A DNA stretch of 64,000 bases from Ichthyophis bannanicus (taxonomy: Eukaryota; Chordata; Amphibia; Gymnophiona; Ichthyophiidae). The notes under the pieces were generated by a model that saw nothing but the letters and a program-made list of their open reading frames with translations, had not been told where the DNA came from and did not search any database. The stretch spans positions 1,667,184,800 through 1,667,248,799 of the forward strand of contig CM066031.1 in assembly GCA_033557465.1 (NCBI GenBank), written 5' to 3'. Of this stretch, positions 42,661 to 52,450 are shown in pieces. The position numbers and the translations under genes were made by a program. Position 1 is the stretch's first letter. Each line of letters opens with the position of its first letter.

Positions 42661-45600
42661 ATGGCCTTATGTAAAATCTTATCACTCAACGTAAAGGGCA
42701 TTAATAGTCCAATCAAAAGAAAGAAAATCCTTAGCTATCTTAGCCATGAGCATGCTGATTTAGCGTTTCTTCAGGAAACGCACTTAAATTCTGCTGAAAC
42801 ACTGAAACTCAATGTTAAGCCTTACATGGTGGCTGCCTATTCTCCCGCCGTTTCCAAACGGTGCGGGGTAGCCATTCTGGTTAAGAAATCTTTGCAAGCT
42901 ACTGTAATTGATACTAGCGCTGACAAGGAGGGTAGATGGGCCCGAGTACATCTTAAGGTTGGAGATAGTGAATTTACATGTATTTGCATTTATGCCCCGA
43001 ATGTGGACAACCCTGCTTACTATGCAAGTATTGCGCAGTTGGCACAGGCCTCTGCCAATACTCCATTAATACTTGGTGGTGATTTTAATCAAGTGTTAGA
43101 CCCTCTGATAGATAGACAGCCGCCTAGAACGAGTAGTCCACCCAAGAGTCTTGCTACCCTTACAGCTCTGATGCAAGATCTTGCGCTGGTAGATATATGG
43201 AGGCTGCTTCACCCCTCCGACTTAGAGTTCACTTTCTTTTCTGCCCCCCATCACTCCCAATCTAGAATAGATTTCTTTCTCATTTCCAAAGCACTGATTT
43301 CTCAAGTAGACACGACTAGGACTCATCCTCTCCATATTTCAGATCATGCTGCCATATCTTTATCATTACATGTCACTGCGCGGGACGATTCTCCCCGAGC
43401 TTGGTTTTTTGATAGATCCCTACTGGGTCAAAACGATTTTCAGGTTGATATAAAGGCCGCTATCCAAGATTATTTTCATTTTAACTCACCCCATGACACA
43501 GCGAGCTGGGCTTGGTGGGAGGGTTTTAAAGCATCTATCCGCGCAACTATAACTAGCTATCAAATTCGGCAGGGGAAACAAAGAAAGCAGCATTTACTGA
43601 TTCTAGAGCAGCAGATACAAGCTGGGGAGCGTCTCCTCACGTCCCGTACTGACCCATGTATTTTACTCCGTTTACAACGCTTGCGTTTTCAATACAATCA
43701 GCTTTTGTACACTGCTGCTGTTAAAAATATTGAATCACAACAAGGGCTATATTATCGGGAAAATAATCGTGCTGGCAAATTATTAGCAAATGCCCTAAAA
43801 GGTCAAAAAGAAGCCAAGCGTGTTACCGCCCTCCGTAATCCGTCGGGGGGGGGTTTGGTCACTAAAGATACCGAAATCTTAGAACTCTTTCGTGATTTTT
43901 ATACTCGGCTTTATCAATCTGAATGTGATTTTGAGCCAGATGTATTTGAACGCTTACTTTCAGGGGTACAAAGACCGACCCTATCTGACGAAGATAGAGT
44001 GGCCTTGGACACACCATTTACTGTCTCAGAAATTCATTCTGCTATCAAGAAATGTGCCTCAGGTCGAGCCGCAGGCCCAGACGGTCTCCCTGCTGAATTC
44101 TACAAAACCTTTCACGCTGACTTAGCTCCAGTTTTGAAACTTTATTTTTCTGCTCTGGCCGAGGAGGGTTCTCCTTCTGGGTCCTTTTCAATGGCAAATG
44201 TAGTAGTTTTTGAGAAAGAGGGGAGAGACCCGCAACTAACAGCTAATTATCGTCCAATTTCCCTCCTAAACGCGGACTATAAAATATTTGCCACCATTCT
44301 CTCTACCCGGCTCTCTGATAGGATGCCTACCTTAATACACCCAGATCAATGCGGTTTCATTCCTGGTAGATCAACTGCTGACAATGCTCGGACTCTATGC
44401 CATGTACTGACTACCGCAGTTAATCTTGATCGCCCATTTGTTGGCCTCTCACTTGATGCTGAGAAGGCCTTTGATCGCTTAGAGTGGCCCTTCCTATTTG
44501 CAGTCCTCCGCTGGTACGGATTCGGGGAAGGTTTTCTCCGTTGTCTTCGCACCATGTACGCACAGCCTACAGCCAGTATATGTGCCAATGCTTTAAAGTC
44601 TCAGCCTTTTCCTCTTCAACGCGGCACTCGCCAGGGATGCCCACTGTCTCCACTTCTCTTCGATCTTGCACTCGAACCCTTGGCTTTACTAATCCGGCAA
44701 TCGGAGGAGATTCATGGAGTCCCCTTCACCCATAGGGAAATCAAAATTTCAGCGTATGCTGATGACCTTATGCTTTTTGTCTCTATAGACTCAGTACCGG
44801 CTGTCCTAGAGCAAATTGGTAAATACTCACAACTGTCCGGTTATAAGATAAATTGGACCAAGTCGGTAGCCTTTCCATTAAATCCTTTGCTTCATCAGGC
44901 AGATATGCAATCCTTCCCCTTTTTATGGCAACCTCGCATGGTCAAATACCTTGGGGTTCACTACTGTTCTCCTTTGGAAGACACTATCTCCTTCAATGCC
45001 AAAGACTTAACCTCTAAAGTCCGGGCGCTTACTCATCGCTGGACTCCTTTAACACTTACCTGGTGGGGTCGATTAGAAACCATAAAAATGATGATTGTTC
45101 CGAAAGTGAATTATATCTTAGAAATGTTGCCCTGTCTTTTACCTCGACGTATATATAAAGATATAGAGGGCCTTCTGACTAGATACTTGTGGCAAAACAA
45201 GACACCTAGGATAGCGAAACATAAGCTGCAAGCAGATAAGGAAAATGGGGGTGTCAGATTCCCTGATTTCCTGAAGTATCATCAATCTTTTCTTCTCAAA
45301 CAAGGCGCTCGTTGGCTAGAAGATCCAGTACCGAGTAGACCTGTGTGGCTAGACATAGAAGAGGACCTTTGCAAACCGATTCCTCTTACTTTTCTTCCTG
45401 GTATGACTCTCCCATCAGACTCCCACTTTCCACCAATGCTTTTAGACACCTTAGGTGCCTTTAATAATCTTATGCAATCTTTAGACTCCCGACTCTGTCC
45501 GTTAGACAAGCTCCCACTCTGGTACAATACTCGATTTCGAATACAAAATAAGCCGATGGCGTGGAGCCCCTGGTACACTAGGGGCATTTGGATTCCTAGT

Positions 45601-46452
45601 CAGTTGTTCCATGAAGGTCGCTGGAAAACTTTTAGTGAATTGCAAATTGAATTTGGTCTCCCAGCGAAACACTACTTTCAGTTGGTGCAACTTCAGCATT
45701 GCCTTCGGAGTGCTAAGGTGCTCCCGCCATCGGCCTCCCCTACACAAGGTTGGTTGGAGACTATCCGATCTATCGGTAGTTCACCGGGTGTAGCATCCAA
45801 TTTTTACAAAACCTTATGTAATGCTATAACGAGAGATACCCCTATAGCGCAGAAAGCATGGGAGAGAGAATTGCATGTGACTTTGACCCCGGAGCAATGG
45901 AGCCTTGTCTGGAGTAGAGTGACACGGGTCTCCCGATCCGCCTCACTCACTCAGACACTCTTCTTTCTAGCCCACCGGTGTTTTTACACTCCTGACAGAT
46001 TAGCCAAATGGAACACTACTCAGGGCAATAGTTGTTGGAATTGTCATGCGGCCATTGGTTCACTACCTCATGTTATGTATGAATGTCCCGCACTACAGTA
46101 TTACTGGCGTCGGGTCTGGGGTCGTATCCAGTCTATTTTGCACTTTCAAGAGCCCCTTTCTTGGAGGATAGTGGGACTTCGCTCAGCTGCGGGGATCCCC
46201 TCTCTTCCAAAAACGGCTTACTTCCTTTTGGACTTTATGCTTGGCATTGCTATTTCCCTAATTACGAAATACTGGAAAAATAGCTCCCATCTGAGCCCCA
46301 ATGAATGGTGGAATCATGTCTGTCTCTACAGTAAATATGAACAAATACCTCGTATGTTTGCTTCCCCCATTCAGACTCCTCATCATCGGTCTAAATGGAA
46401 GATGCTCAATGACTATGTACATTCTGCTCAATGCTCTCATCTGACTGTCTAA
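42661..46452 (+). CDS. L1-C ORF2 endonuclease/reverse transcriptase, 1263 aa, intact
   Basis: APE endonuclease at residues 1-235: LSLNVKGINSPIKRK, QETH 38-41, GGDFNQ with Asp141, SRIDFFLIS, SDHA 227-230. The RT has AAGPDGLPAEFYK, YRPISLLNADYKI, SLDAEKAFDRLEWPF, GTRQGCPLSPLLF and YADD at 699-702. A C-terminal Cys/His motif CWNCHAAIGSLPHVMYEC lies near residue 1125. ATG at 42661 is in a plausible context with stops upstream. It nicks DNA and copies the element RNA at the target. All motifs needed for activity are present. Only about 40-50% similar by eye to L1-B ORF2, so the two are different L1 families. Confidence 0.92.
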   Translation: MALCKILSLNVKGINSPIKRKKILSYLSHEHADLAFLQETHLNSAETLKLNVKPYMVAAYSPAVSKRCGVAILVKKSLQATVIDTSADKEGRWARVHLKVGDSEFTCICIYAPNVDNPAYYASIAQLAQASANTPLILGGDFNQVLDPLIDRQPPRTSSPPKSLATLTALMQDLALVDIWRLLHPSDLEFTFFSAPHHSQSRIDFFLISKALISQVDTTRTHPLHISDHAAISLSLHVTARDDSPRAWFFDRSLLGQNDFQVDIKAAIQDYFHFNSPHDTASWAWWEGFKASIRATITSYQIRQGKQRKQHLLILEQQIQAGERLLTSRTDPCILLRLQRLRFQYNQLLYTAAVKNIESQQGLYYRENNRAGKLLANALKGQKEAKRVTALRNPSGGGLVTKDTEILELFRDFYTRLYQSECDFEPDVFERLLSGVQRPTLSDEDRVALDTPFTVSEIHSAIKKCASGRAAGPDGLPAEFYKTFHADLAPVLKLYFSALAEEGSPSGSFSMANVVVFEKEGRDPQLTANYRPISLLNADYKIFATILSTRLSDRMPTLIHPDQCGFIPGRSTADNARTLCHVLTTAVNLDRPFVGLSLDAEKAFDRLEWPFLFAVLRWYGFGEGFLRCLRTMYAQPTASICANALKSQPFPLQRGTRQGCPLSPLLFDLALEPLALLIRQSEEIHGVPFTHREIKISAYADDLMLFVSIDSVPAVLEQIGKYSQLSGYKINWTKSVAFPLNPLLHQADMQSFPFLWQPRMVKYLGVHYCSPLEDTISFNAKDLTSKVRALTHRWTPLTLTWWGRLETIKMMIVPKVNYILEMLPCLLPRRIYKDIEGLLTRYLWQNKTPRIAKHKLQADKENGGVRFPDFLKYHQSFLLKQGARWLEDPVPSRPVWLDIEEDLCKPIPLTFLPGMTLPSDSHFPPMLLDTLGAFNNLMQSLDSRLCPLDKLPLWYNTRFRIQNKPMAWSPWYTRGIWIPSQLFHEGRWKTFSELQIEFGLPAKHYFQLVQLQHCLRSAKVLPPSASPTQGWLETIRSIGSSPGVASNFYKTLCNAITRDTPIAQKAWERELHVTLTPEQWSLVWSRVTRVSRSASLTQTLFFLAHRCFYTPDRLAKWNTTQGNSCWNCHAAIGSLPHVMYECPALQYYWRRVWGRIQSILHFQEPLSWRIVGLRSAAGIPSLPKTAYFLLDFMLGIAISLITKYWKNSSHLSPNEWWNHVCLYSKYEQIPRMFASPIQTPHHRSKWKMLNDYVHSAQCSHLTV

Positions 46453-46686
46453 ATTTGTATATATCTTTGTCCCATGATTATTCTGTATCGCAGATACTCT
46501 TTTGATTGTTTTGATGTATAATCACTGTTGTTTGGAAGCGCTCACATGCTGACATAATCAGCTAGAGAAGAAGCGTGGGGGTGGGGGGTAATTGGGTTTA
46601 CTTTTCTTTATTGTATACTTGTTTTGTCTCCTTTGGTGTGTTGTTTCTTTTGTTTGTTGCAAAATGAAAATAAAAGTTTAAAAAAA
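46453..46686 (+). other. L1-C 3' UTR and tail
   Basis: T-rich, with a GTGGGGGTGGGGGG run (46577-46590), AATAAAAG at 46670 and a short A run before the target duplication. Confidence 0.8.
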
Positions 46687-46702
46687 AGAAGAGCATGTTG
46701 AG
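46687..46702. repeat. Right target-site duplication of L1-C
   Basis: AGAAGAGCATGTTGAG, identical to 41237-41252. Confidence 0.9.
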
Positions 46703-47079
46703 TTAATACTTTAGGTGTGAGGAGGAGAGGTGGGAAGACAAGAAATAATCTTTCAGAAAGTTGGTTTGCTTAATGCATTTTGGCAATTGTTAAAAATTCT
46801 CAAAACATGGAGGTATGTTTACTAAAGTGCATTAGCCGCTACCACGGGGGCTAACGCAGGATTAACACCCCATGGTAGCAGCTAACCCACGTAAAAATCA
46901 GATATCACAGGCAATTTCCTGCGGTATCCGATTTTTGCATGCTGCAGCTTCCTTGGGGCGAGATTGGGGTGGACACTGTGGGTGGACATGGTTCGCAGCC
47001 ACTGTACAAAAAAGACTTCACGTGGTGGCTGCCAAAATCAGGCCCATCGTGATGGCAGATAATGTCACCTCAAGAGAGA
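46703..47079. other. No gene; possible host repeat flanking DIRS-B
   Basis: The word ATGTTTACTAAA at 46813 recurs at 63958, suggesting the end of a common repeat. GGTAGCAGCTAACCC and GCTAACGCAGG also look repeat-like. No coding sequence was seen. Confidence 0.4.
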
Positions 47080-47260
47080 GTAGTTACTCACCTTTAACAG
47101 GTGTTCTCCAGGAGCAGCAGGAATCAGTCCTCACATATGGGTGACGTCGGTGCTGACAGAGCCCCGTGTGGAGCATTTCCCCAGCTTTCAAAGAAAGCCT
47201 TTGGGAATGCAGTGCACCTGCGCAGTCCCCTTCCCGCCCAAGGGTGCCATCTTGCTCAGT
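47080..47260. repeat. DIRS-B left inverted terminal repeat
   Basis: Starts GTAGTTACTCACC. From CTCCAGGA to GCCATCTTGCTC it matches the complement of the right end, with scattered differences (for example GGTGACGTCGG against GGTAACGTTGG). Confidence 0.85.
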
Positions 47261-47336
47261 CTGATGACATAGCTAAAAGACAGCAAAAAACAAAATAAAG
47301 TATATGACTGCAACTCCCGGGGAGGAGGGAGGGTCG

Positions 47337-47434
47337 TGAGGACTGATTCCTGCTGCTCCTGGAGAACACCTGTTACAGGTGAGTAACTACTTTTTCTCCA
47401 GGACCAAGCAGGAAGTCAGTCCTCACATATGGGA
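47337..47434. repeat. DIRS-B internal complementary region
   Basis: 47337-47390 is the complement of the left end 47080-47132 (one base differs, ACAGGTGAG against AAAGGTGAG). 47396-47434 is the complement of the right end 54872-54910. The unit therefore equals the joined termini of the element. Confidence 0.85.
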
Positions 47435-47589
47435 CTCCCCAGCTCTAGGCTACTGGGAACTCAAAGCTGAAAAAATGGCTCCCTCTGCAGAGCCTCAGCA
47501 TCCATGATAAGAATATCCTCTGAGAACGCCCCCATATGGTAGCCCAACACAAGGGCCGGAGGGTAGGAGTTGCCTAAACCTCAAAGAGA

Positions 47590-48112
47590 TTACGGCGTAC
47601 TGCCTGTCCGAAAGCACTGTCGCTTCAGGACTCTCTCTCGAGGCAGTAGTGGGCTGCAAAAGTCTGCCTTGAAGACCAAGTAGCGGCCCAGCAGATGTCT
47701 GCCACTAGAACAGAGCGGAGATGAGCTACTGATGCGGCTTTCACCCTGACACGGTGGGCCGTGACTCGACCCTGCAAGGAGAGGCCGGCTGCCCTGTACA
47801 CCCAGGCGATACAATCTGCTACCCAAGTGGACAACGTACGCTTGGAGACAGGTAACCCCAGTTTATTAGGGTCAAAGGATACGAAGAGCTGAGTAGCCCT
47901 TCGATGCCCCTTCATACGTTCTATGTAAAAGGAAAATGCCCTCTTACAGTCCAGAGTATGCAAGACTGTCTCAGCCCGGCTAGTATGCGGCCTGGGAAAG
48001 AATGTCGGAAGAACCACCTCCTGATTGAGGTGGAAAGAGGAGACAACTTTTGGAAGGAACTTCGGATGAGTCCAAAGGACCACCCTGTTCCTGTAGAACC
48101 TTGTGTACAGTC
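47590..48112 (-). pseudogene. DIRS-B tyrosine recombinase, C-terminal half
   Basis: Continues from DRLYTRFYRNRVVLWTH (adjacent to L2-D) through FLPKVVSSFHLNQEV, LHTLDCKRAFSFYIERM and a catalytic-box-like GRVTAHRVRVKAASVA (the H-x-x-R region), to DICWAATWSSRQTFAAHY. It catalyses integration of the circular DNA copy in this family. Intact over this part; split from its N-terminal half by L2-D. Confidence 0.8.
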
Positions 48113-48117
48113 TATCA
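48113..48117. repeat. Left target-site duplication of L2-D
   Basis: TATCA, repeated at 50267-50271. Collapsing the two copies restores the recombinase reading frame (ALVSD-RLYTRF). Confidence 0.8.
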
Positions 48118-50266
48118 TGCAGCCGAAATCTCCGACGCTGCGAACTCCTCCAGACAACTCTTTACAATTTTGCGTAAGCTCTCTACTGTTGGTCCTAACC
48201 GTCAGCAAGTGACCCTGGTTCCAGACCCTCAATCTCTAGCCACTTTCTTCTCTGACAAGATTCTCAATCTGCGCTCATCCTTTTTGCTTCCCTCCCCTCC
48301 ATTGCCCTTATCCCCACCATGTTCCCCCTTGTCTTCTGTCTCTCCTGCTGCATTGACCGATGCCCATCAGCTGTCACCGCCCCTCGCGCCACCGAATCTC
48401 GCTCTAGCTCATACCAGGTCTTCCTTTCACCCAGTCACTTCTGCTGAAGTATTACAGATGCTATCCAAGTCTAGTAAAACCACCTGCCAGCTGGACCCGA
48501 TTCCGTCCCGCTGGCTGACTGAGCCTTCTTTACAGCTCATACCTATCATCACCACCATCATCAATGTAAGCCTCTCATCCGGCCATTTCCCATCATCCTG
48601 GAAATCGGCTGTTGTCCGCCCCCTTCTGAAGCAGCCCTCTCTTGATCCTTCTGTTCTATCCCACTGGCATCCTGTTTCAAACCTTCCTTTCTTGGCCAAA
48701 CTTCTGGAACGTTTTGTCTTTGATCAACTTAACTCTCACGTGGAATCCACTAACACCCTTCACCCCCGTCAAGCCGGTTTCCATCACGGGCATAGCACTG
48801 AAACGGTTCTTCTGGAACTCTTGAATGACTTACATGTTGCTCATGATCACGGTGATATTACTCTTCTCGTTTCCCTCGATCTCTCCGCGGCTTTCGACTT
48901 GATTGATCACCGAACCCTTCTTTCTCGTTTGTCTGATGTTGGGCTCCATGGTATAGTATGGCAGTGGTTCCGCTCCTTCCTCACAGCCCGCTCATTCTCT
49001 GTTCACTCTAATGGCCAGTCCTCTACTTCCCTCCCACTCACCTGTGGTGTACCGCAGGGTTCTGTCCTTTCCCCGCTATTATTCAACATTTTCCTTGCTC
49101 CTCTACCCTTGTTGATCCAACAGTATCCTGTGTCTTTTTACATATATGCAAACAACATTATTCTACTTTTCCATACTTCTCCACTAACCCTGGATATCTC
49201 ACAACTTAACCTCTGTCTTTCCCAGATTGCCTCTTGGCTCTCACAGAATTTTCTACATTTAAATCCATCCAAGTCCACAGCTATGTGGGTCTCGTTGAGT
49301 GGTTCCTGCCCCACTCTCGCCCCTCGATTGGTTCCACTTCTCTTCCACTTGTATCCTCCTTCTGATATCTCGGAGTGATTCTTGATCCCACGCTTTCCTT
49401 CCACAATCATCTAACTTCCCTTATCCGTCGTTCATTTGCTGCCCTACGACAGATCAGGGCTGTCCGTTCTCTTCTCCCCTCAGCTTCCTTGGTCACTCTT
49501 GTTTTGGCCTTGGTCATAAGCCACTTGGATTACTGCAATGTCTTTCTTGCTAATCTCCCAAAGTTTCAACTCCAACGTCTACAACGTATCCAAAATGCTG
49601 CCGCCCGTCTCGTTACGTTCTCTCATCGTTTTGATCATATCACTCCCATTCTTCTCCGCTTGCATTGGTTACACCTCTGTTATCGCTTCCACTATAAATT
49701 CCTTATTTTGATTCATCATGCTATTTATACAAATACCCCTTTATATCTTGCAGATCGTATCTCTCTCCATACCCCCTACCGTCAGCTTCGTTCTATCCAT
49801 ACTTACCGTCTGTCCTTACCCTCTCCGTCACAAGCTCATCTTGAACAAACCCGCCATGCAGCTTTTTTCTTTCTGGGTCCAGTACTGTGGAATGCACTAC
49901 CACCACTTCTCCGATTGGAATCCTCCCTATCCTCAATTTAAGATATTACTCAAAACACATCTGTTTCAACAAGCCTTCAATCTCTCTCCTGATGTTCCTC
50001 CCTGATGTTCTCATTAGCCGTGTGTGTCTGTTTATTTATACCTTGTCCTGTCCTCCCCTGTCTGGGCCTGTCGCCTTGTTGTATTCTTATGTTTTATGGA
50101 AGTCCTGGCCCATTTGTTTATTTTACTTGTCTATGCTTTTTGTACTTCTGCTTTCCTATCTTATTATGGCATTCTTTTCCATGTTTTTGCATTGCTAACC
50201 TTTTATTGTACACCGCTTTATGTTTCGACGAAAAGCAGTCTATCAAATTTTAAATAAAGATAAAGA
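48118..50266 (+). mobile_element. L2-D: 5'-truncated L2 LINE inserted in the DIRS-B recombinase
   Basis: 2149 bp on the plus strand with a 5-bp TATCA duplication. Encodes RT and C terminus, and ends with ACCGCTTTATG, loop, AAAAGCAGT and AAATAAAGATAAAGA. The sequence is closer to classical vertebrate L2 (SNLPFLAKLLERFVFDQL, STETVLLELLNDL) than L2-A or L2-B. Confidence 0.85.
48125..49941 (+). pseudogene. L2-D reverse transcriptase with YANN in place of YADD
   Basis: The RT frame runs to 49378: CQLDPIPSRWL, SNLPFLAKLLERF, LVSLDLSAAFDLIDH, CGVPQGSVLSPLLF, then YIYANNIILLF (49138-49170), where both catalytic aspartates of YADD are asparagine. A frameshift near 49375 leads to the C-terminal frame 49375-49941 (LDPTLSFHNHL, SHLDYCNVFLANL, RLHWLHLCYRFHYK, WNALPPLLRLE). 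Catalytically dead by sequence. Confidence 0.88.
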
Positions 50267-51083
50267 TATCAGAAACCAGAGCTTGTACTTCACTCACACG
50301 TCTGGCCGAGGTAAGAGCTACCAGAAAGAGCGCCTTCCAAGAAAGGAAGCGTAAATGGCAAGTAGCCATCGGCTCAAACGGTGGGCGAGTAAGTTATTGC
50401 AAGACCACGTTCAAGTCCCACTCAGTGGCAGGGGGACGAATCAGAGGCTTGAGCAAAAGCAGGCCTCTGAGGAAGCGGGACACCAAGGGGTGAGCCGACA
50501 GCACCTGTCCCTCCACTGGTGAGTGGTGTGCCGAAAGAGCACTGAGGTGGACCCGAACAGAGTTGGTCTTAAGGCCTAGGTCTGACAGGTGGAGCAGGTA
50601 TTGGAGCACTACTGGCACCAGGCAGGAGAAAGGATCTTCATTGTGCTGAGCACACCACACTAAAAACCTGCGCCACTTGAGTGCATAGGACTTTCTGGTG
50701 GATTGCCTCCTCGAAGCCAAGACCACCTCCTCAACTTCCCTAGGGAGAAGTAAGGGAGCTAGCACTATCCTTTCAGCAGCCAGGCCATCAGATTGAGGGA
50801 TCTGAGATTGGAGTGCAGAAGGGAGCCCTGATCCTGAGACAGGAGATTGGGTTGCCACCCCAGAGGGCATGGAGTTTCCACTGCCAACTGCAGAAGAAGT
50901 GGAAACCACGGATGCCTCGGCCATCTGAGGGCCACCAGAATCACCGAGGCCTTGTCCCGTAGAATCTTGAACAGAGTCCGGGCCACCAAGGGTGTGGGAG
51001 GAAACGCATACAGTAGGTCCGTAGACCAAGAGATCAGAAATGCATCTGCTGCCACTCTCAGGGGATGCGACTGTCTGGAGCAA
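50267..51083 (-). pseudogene. DIRS-B tyrosine recombinase, N-terminal half
   Basis: 50394-51083 holds LASRRQSTRKSYALKWRRF and VWCAQHNEDPFSCLVPVVL (SAM-like core-binding domain) and ends at WDLNVVLQ. A short broken stretch then leads to ALTSARRVSEVQALVSD, which includes the catalytic Arg block, up to the L2-D junction at 50267. Confidence 0.8.
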
Positions 51084-51660
51084 AACCTGGGCAGCTGACG
51101 GTTCAGAGGACTGGCAAAGAGATCAATGGATGGAAGTCCCTATCGTAGGAAGATCTGCTGAACCACCAGTGGATTCAACTGCCATTCATGAGGCTGGAGA
51201 ATCCTGCTTAGTTTGTCTGCCAAAAGGTTCTCCTGACCCAGTAGATAAACTGCTTTGAGAAACATGCCGTGCTTGACTGCAAAGGAGCAAAGGGCCTGCG
51301 CCTCCTGACATAGGGGCCTGGACCCTGTGCCCCCTTGCTTGTTTACATAGAACATTGCTACCTGATTGTCTGTCTGAACTAAGACAGACTTGTGAGAGAG
51401 GGCATGAGAAAAAGTCTGTAGAGCCAAGCGGATTGCTCGCAGCTCCAAAAGATTGATCTGCTGTGTGGCCTCTCGAGGAGACAGAGGCCTTGAGTGCACA
51501 TGCTCTGGCAATGTGCACCCCAGCCCGTTAAAGAAGCATCAGTGGTCAGCACCCTGTTGGGCGCTGGGACCTGAAAGGGTACCCCCCTGAGAAGGTTTGG
51601 GAGATGTAGCCACCACTGCAAGGAGTCCAAGAGTGGTTTGGACACCCTCACTCTGTCTCA
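51084..51660 (-). pseudogene. DIRS-B RNase H domain
   Basis: Begins VLTTDASLTGWGAHCQSM (about 51540), then INLLELRAIRLALQTF, VLVQTDNQVAMFYVNKQGG and NLLADKLSRILQPHEWQLN. This is the RNase H order of DIRS elements (Asp, Glu, Asp). A frameshift near 51500 splits it. It degrades RNA in the RNA:DNA hybrid. Confidence 0.8.
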
Positions 51661-52450
51661 GACGTTGCCTGTGGCCTGCACCCACTGAGCCCTGAGGCAC
51701 CACAGAGCAGCCCGCATGTGCAGATGGGCATTCGGAGTCACATGTACTGTGGATGCCATGTGGTCCAGGAGCCGCAGGAATTGCTTGGTGGAAACCTGAG
51801 AATTGCTTTGGAACTGGTTGGCCAAGTCCATCAATCTGTGGGCCCTGTCCTCGGGCAAGTAAGCCCTTGCCTGCAGAGTATCTAATCTTGCCTCTATAAA
51901 CTCTAGGTTCTGTGAGGGGAGCAAAGTGGACTTTGCGTGGTTTATGACAAAGCCCAGATGCTGGAGAAGAGAGACAGTGCGAAGAGTGGCTTGTCTGGCT
52001 TCCTGGAGAGACTGACCTCTGGTGAGCCAGTCATCCAGTTATGGGAAGACAAAAATTCCCTGATTTTTGAGATAGGCCGCCAACACCGCCAGGCATTTGG
52101 TGAAAACCCTGGGGGCGGAGGTTAGGCCAAAGGGAAGTACTCTATACTGGAAATGGTTTCCTCCCACCACAAATATGAGATATTGTCTGTGGTCTGGATG
52201 AATGAGGATGTGCGTATAAGCATCCTTTAGGTCTAAGGAGCATAGCCAGTCTCCCTGCTGGAGGTAGGGCAGCAGTATTCCAAGGGTAAGCATCTTGAAC
52301 TTTTCCCTCTCCAGAAACTTGTTTAGGTTTCACAAGTCTAGGATAGGCCGGAGGCCTCCTGTCCTTTTTGGTACCAGAGAGTACCTGGAGTAGAAGCCTT
52401 GTCCTTTCAGGTGGTGAGGCACCAGTTCCACCGCCTGATCCTTTAGAAGA
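51661..52450 (-). pseudogene. DIRS-B reverse transcriptase, stop at the catalytic motif
   Basis: GFYSRYSLVPKRTGGLRPIL (about 52400), then DWLCSLDLKDAYTHI, FQYRVLPFGLTSAPRVF and IFVFP followed by a TAA codon and LDDWLT: the Tyr of YLDD is a stop (near 52040). Downstream LEFIEARLDTLQARAYLPED and HMASTVHVTPNAHLHMRAA continue. Frameshifts lie near 52300 and 51925. Confidence 0.85.

Larger units (their letters stand above)
41253..46686 (+). mobile_element. L1-C: full-length L1-clade LINE, both ORFs open
   Basis: 5434 bp between perfect 16-bp target duplications: 131-bp 5' UTR, ORF1 (282 codons), 428-bp spacer, ORF2 (1263 codons), 3' UTR with AATAAAA and an A-rich end. Both ORFs start with ATG and have no internal stop or frameshift. 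The perfect duplication and open ORFs point to a recent insertion that may still be competent. The 5' UTR is very short, so a promoter may extend into ORF1 or the element may depend on flanking transcription. Confidence 0.92.
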
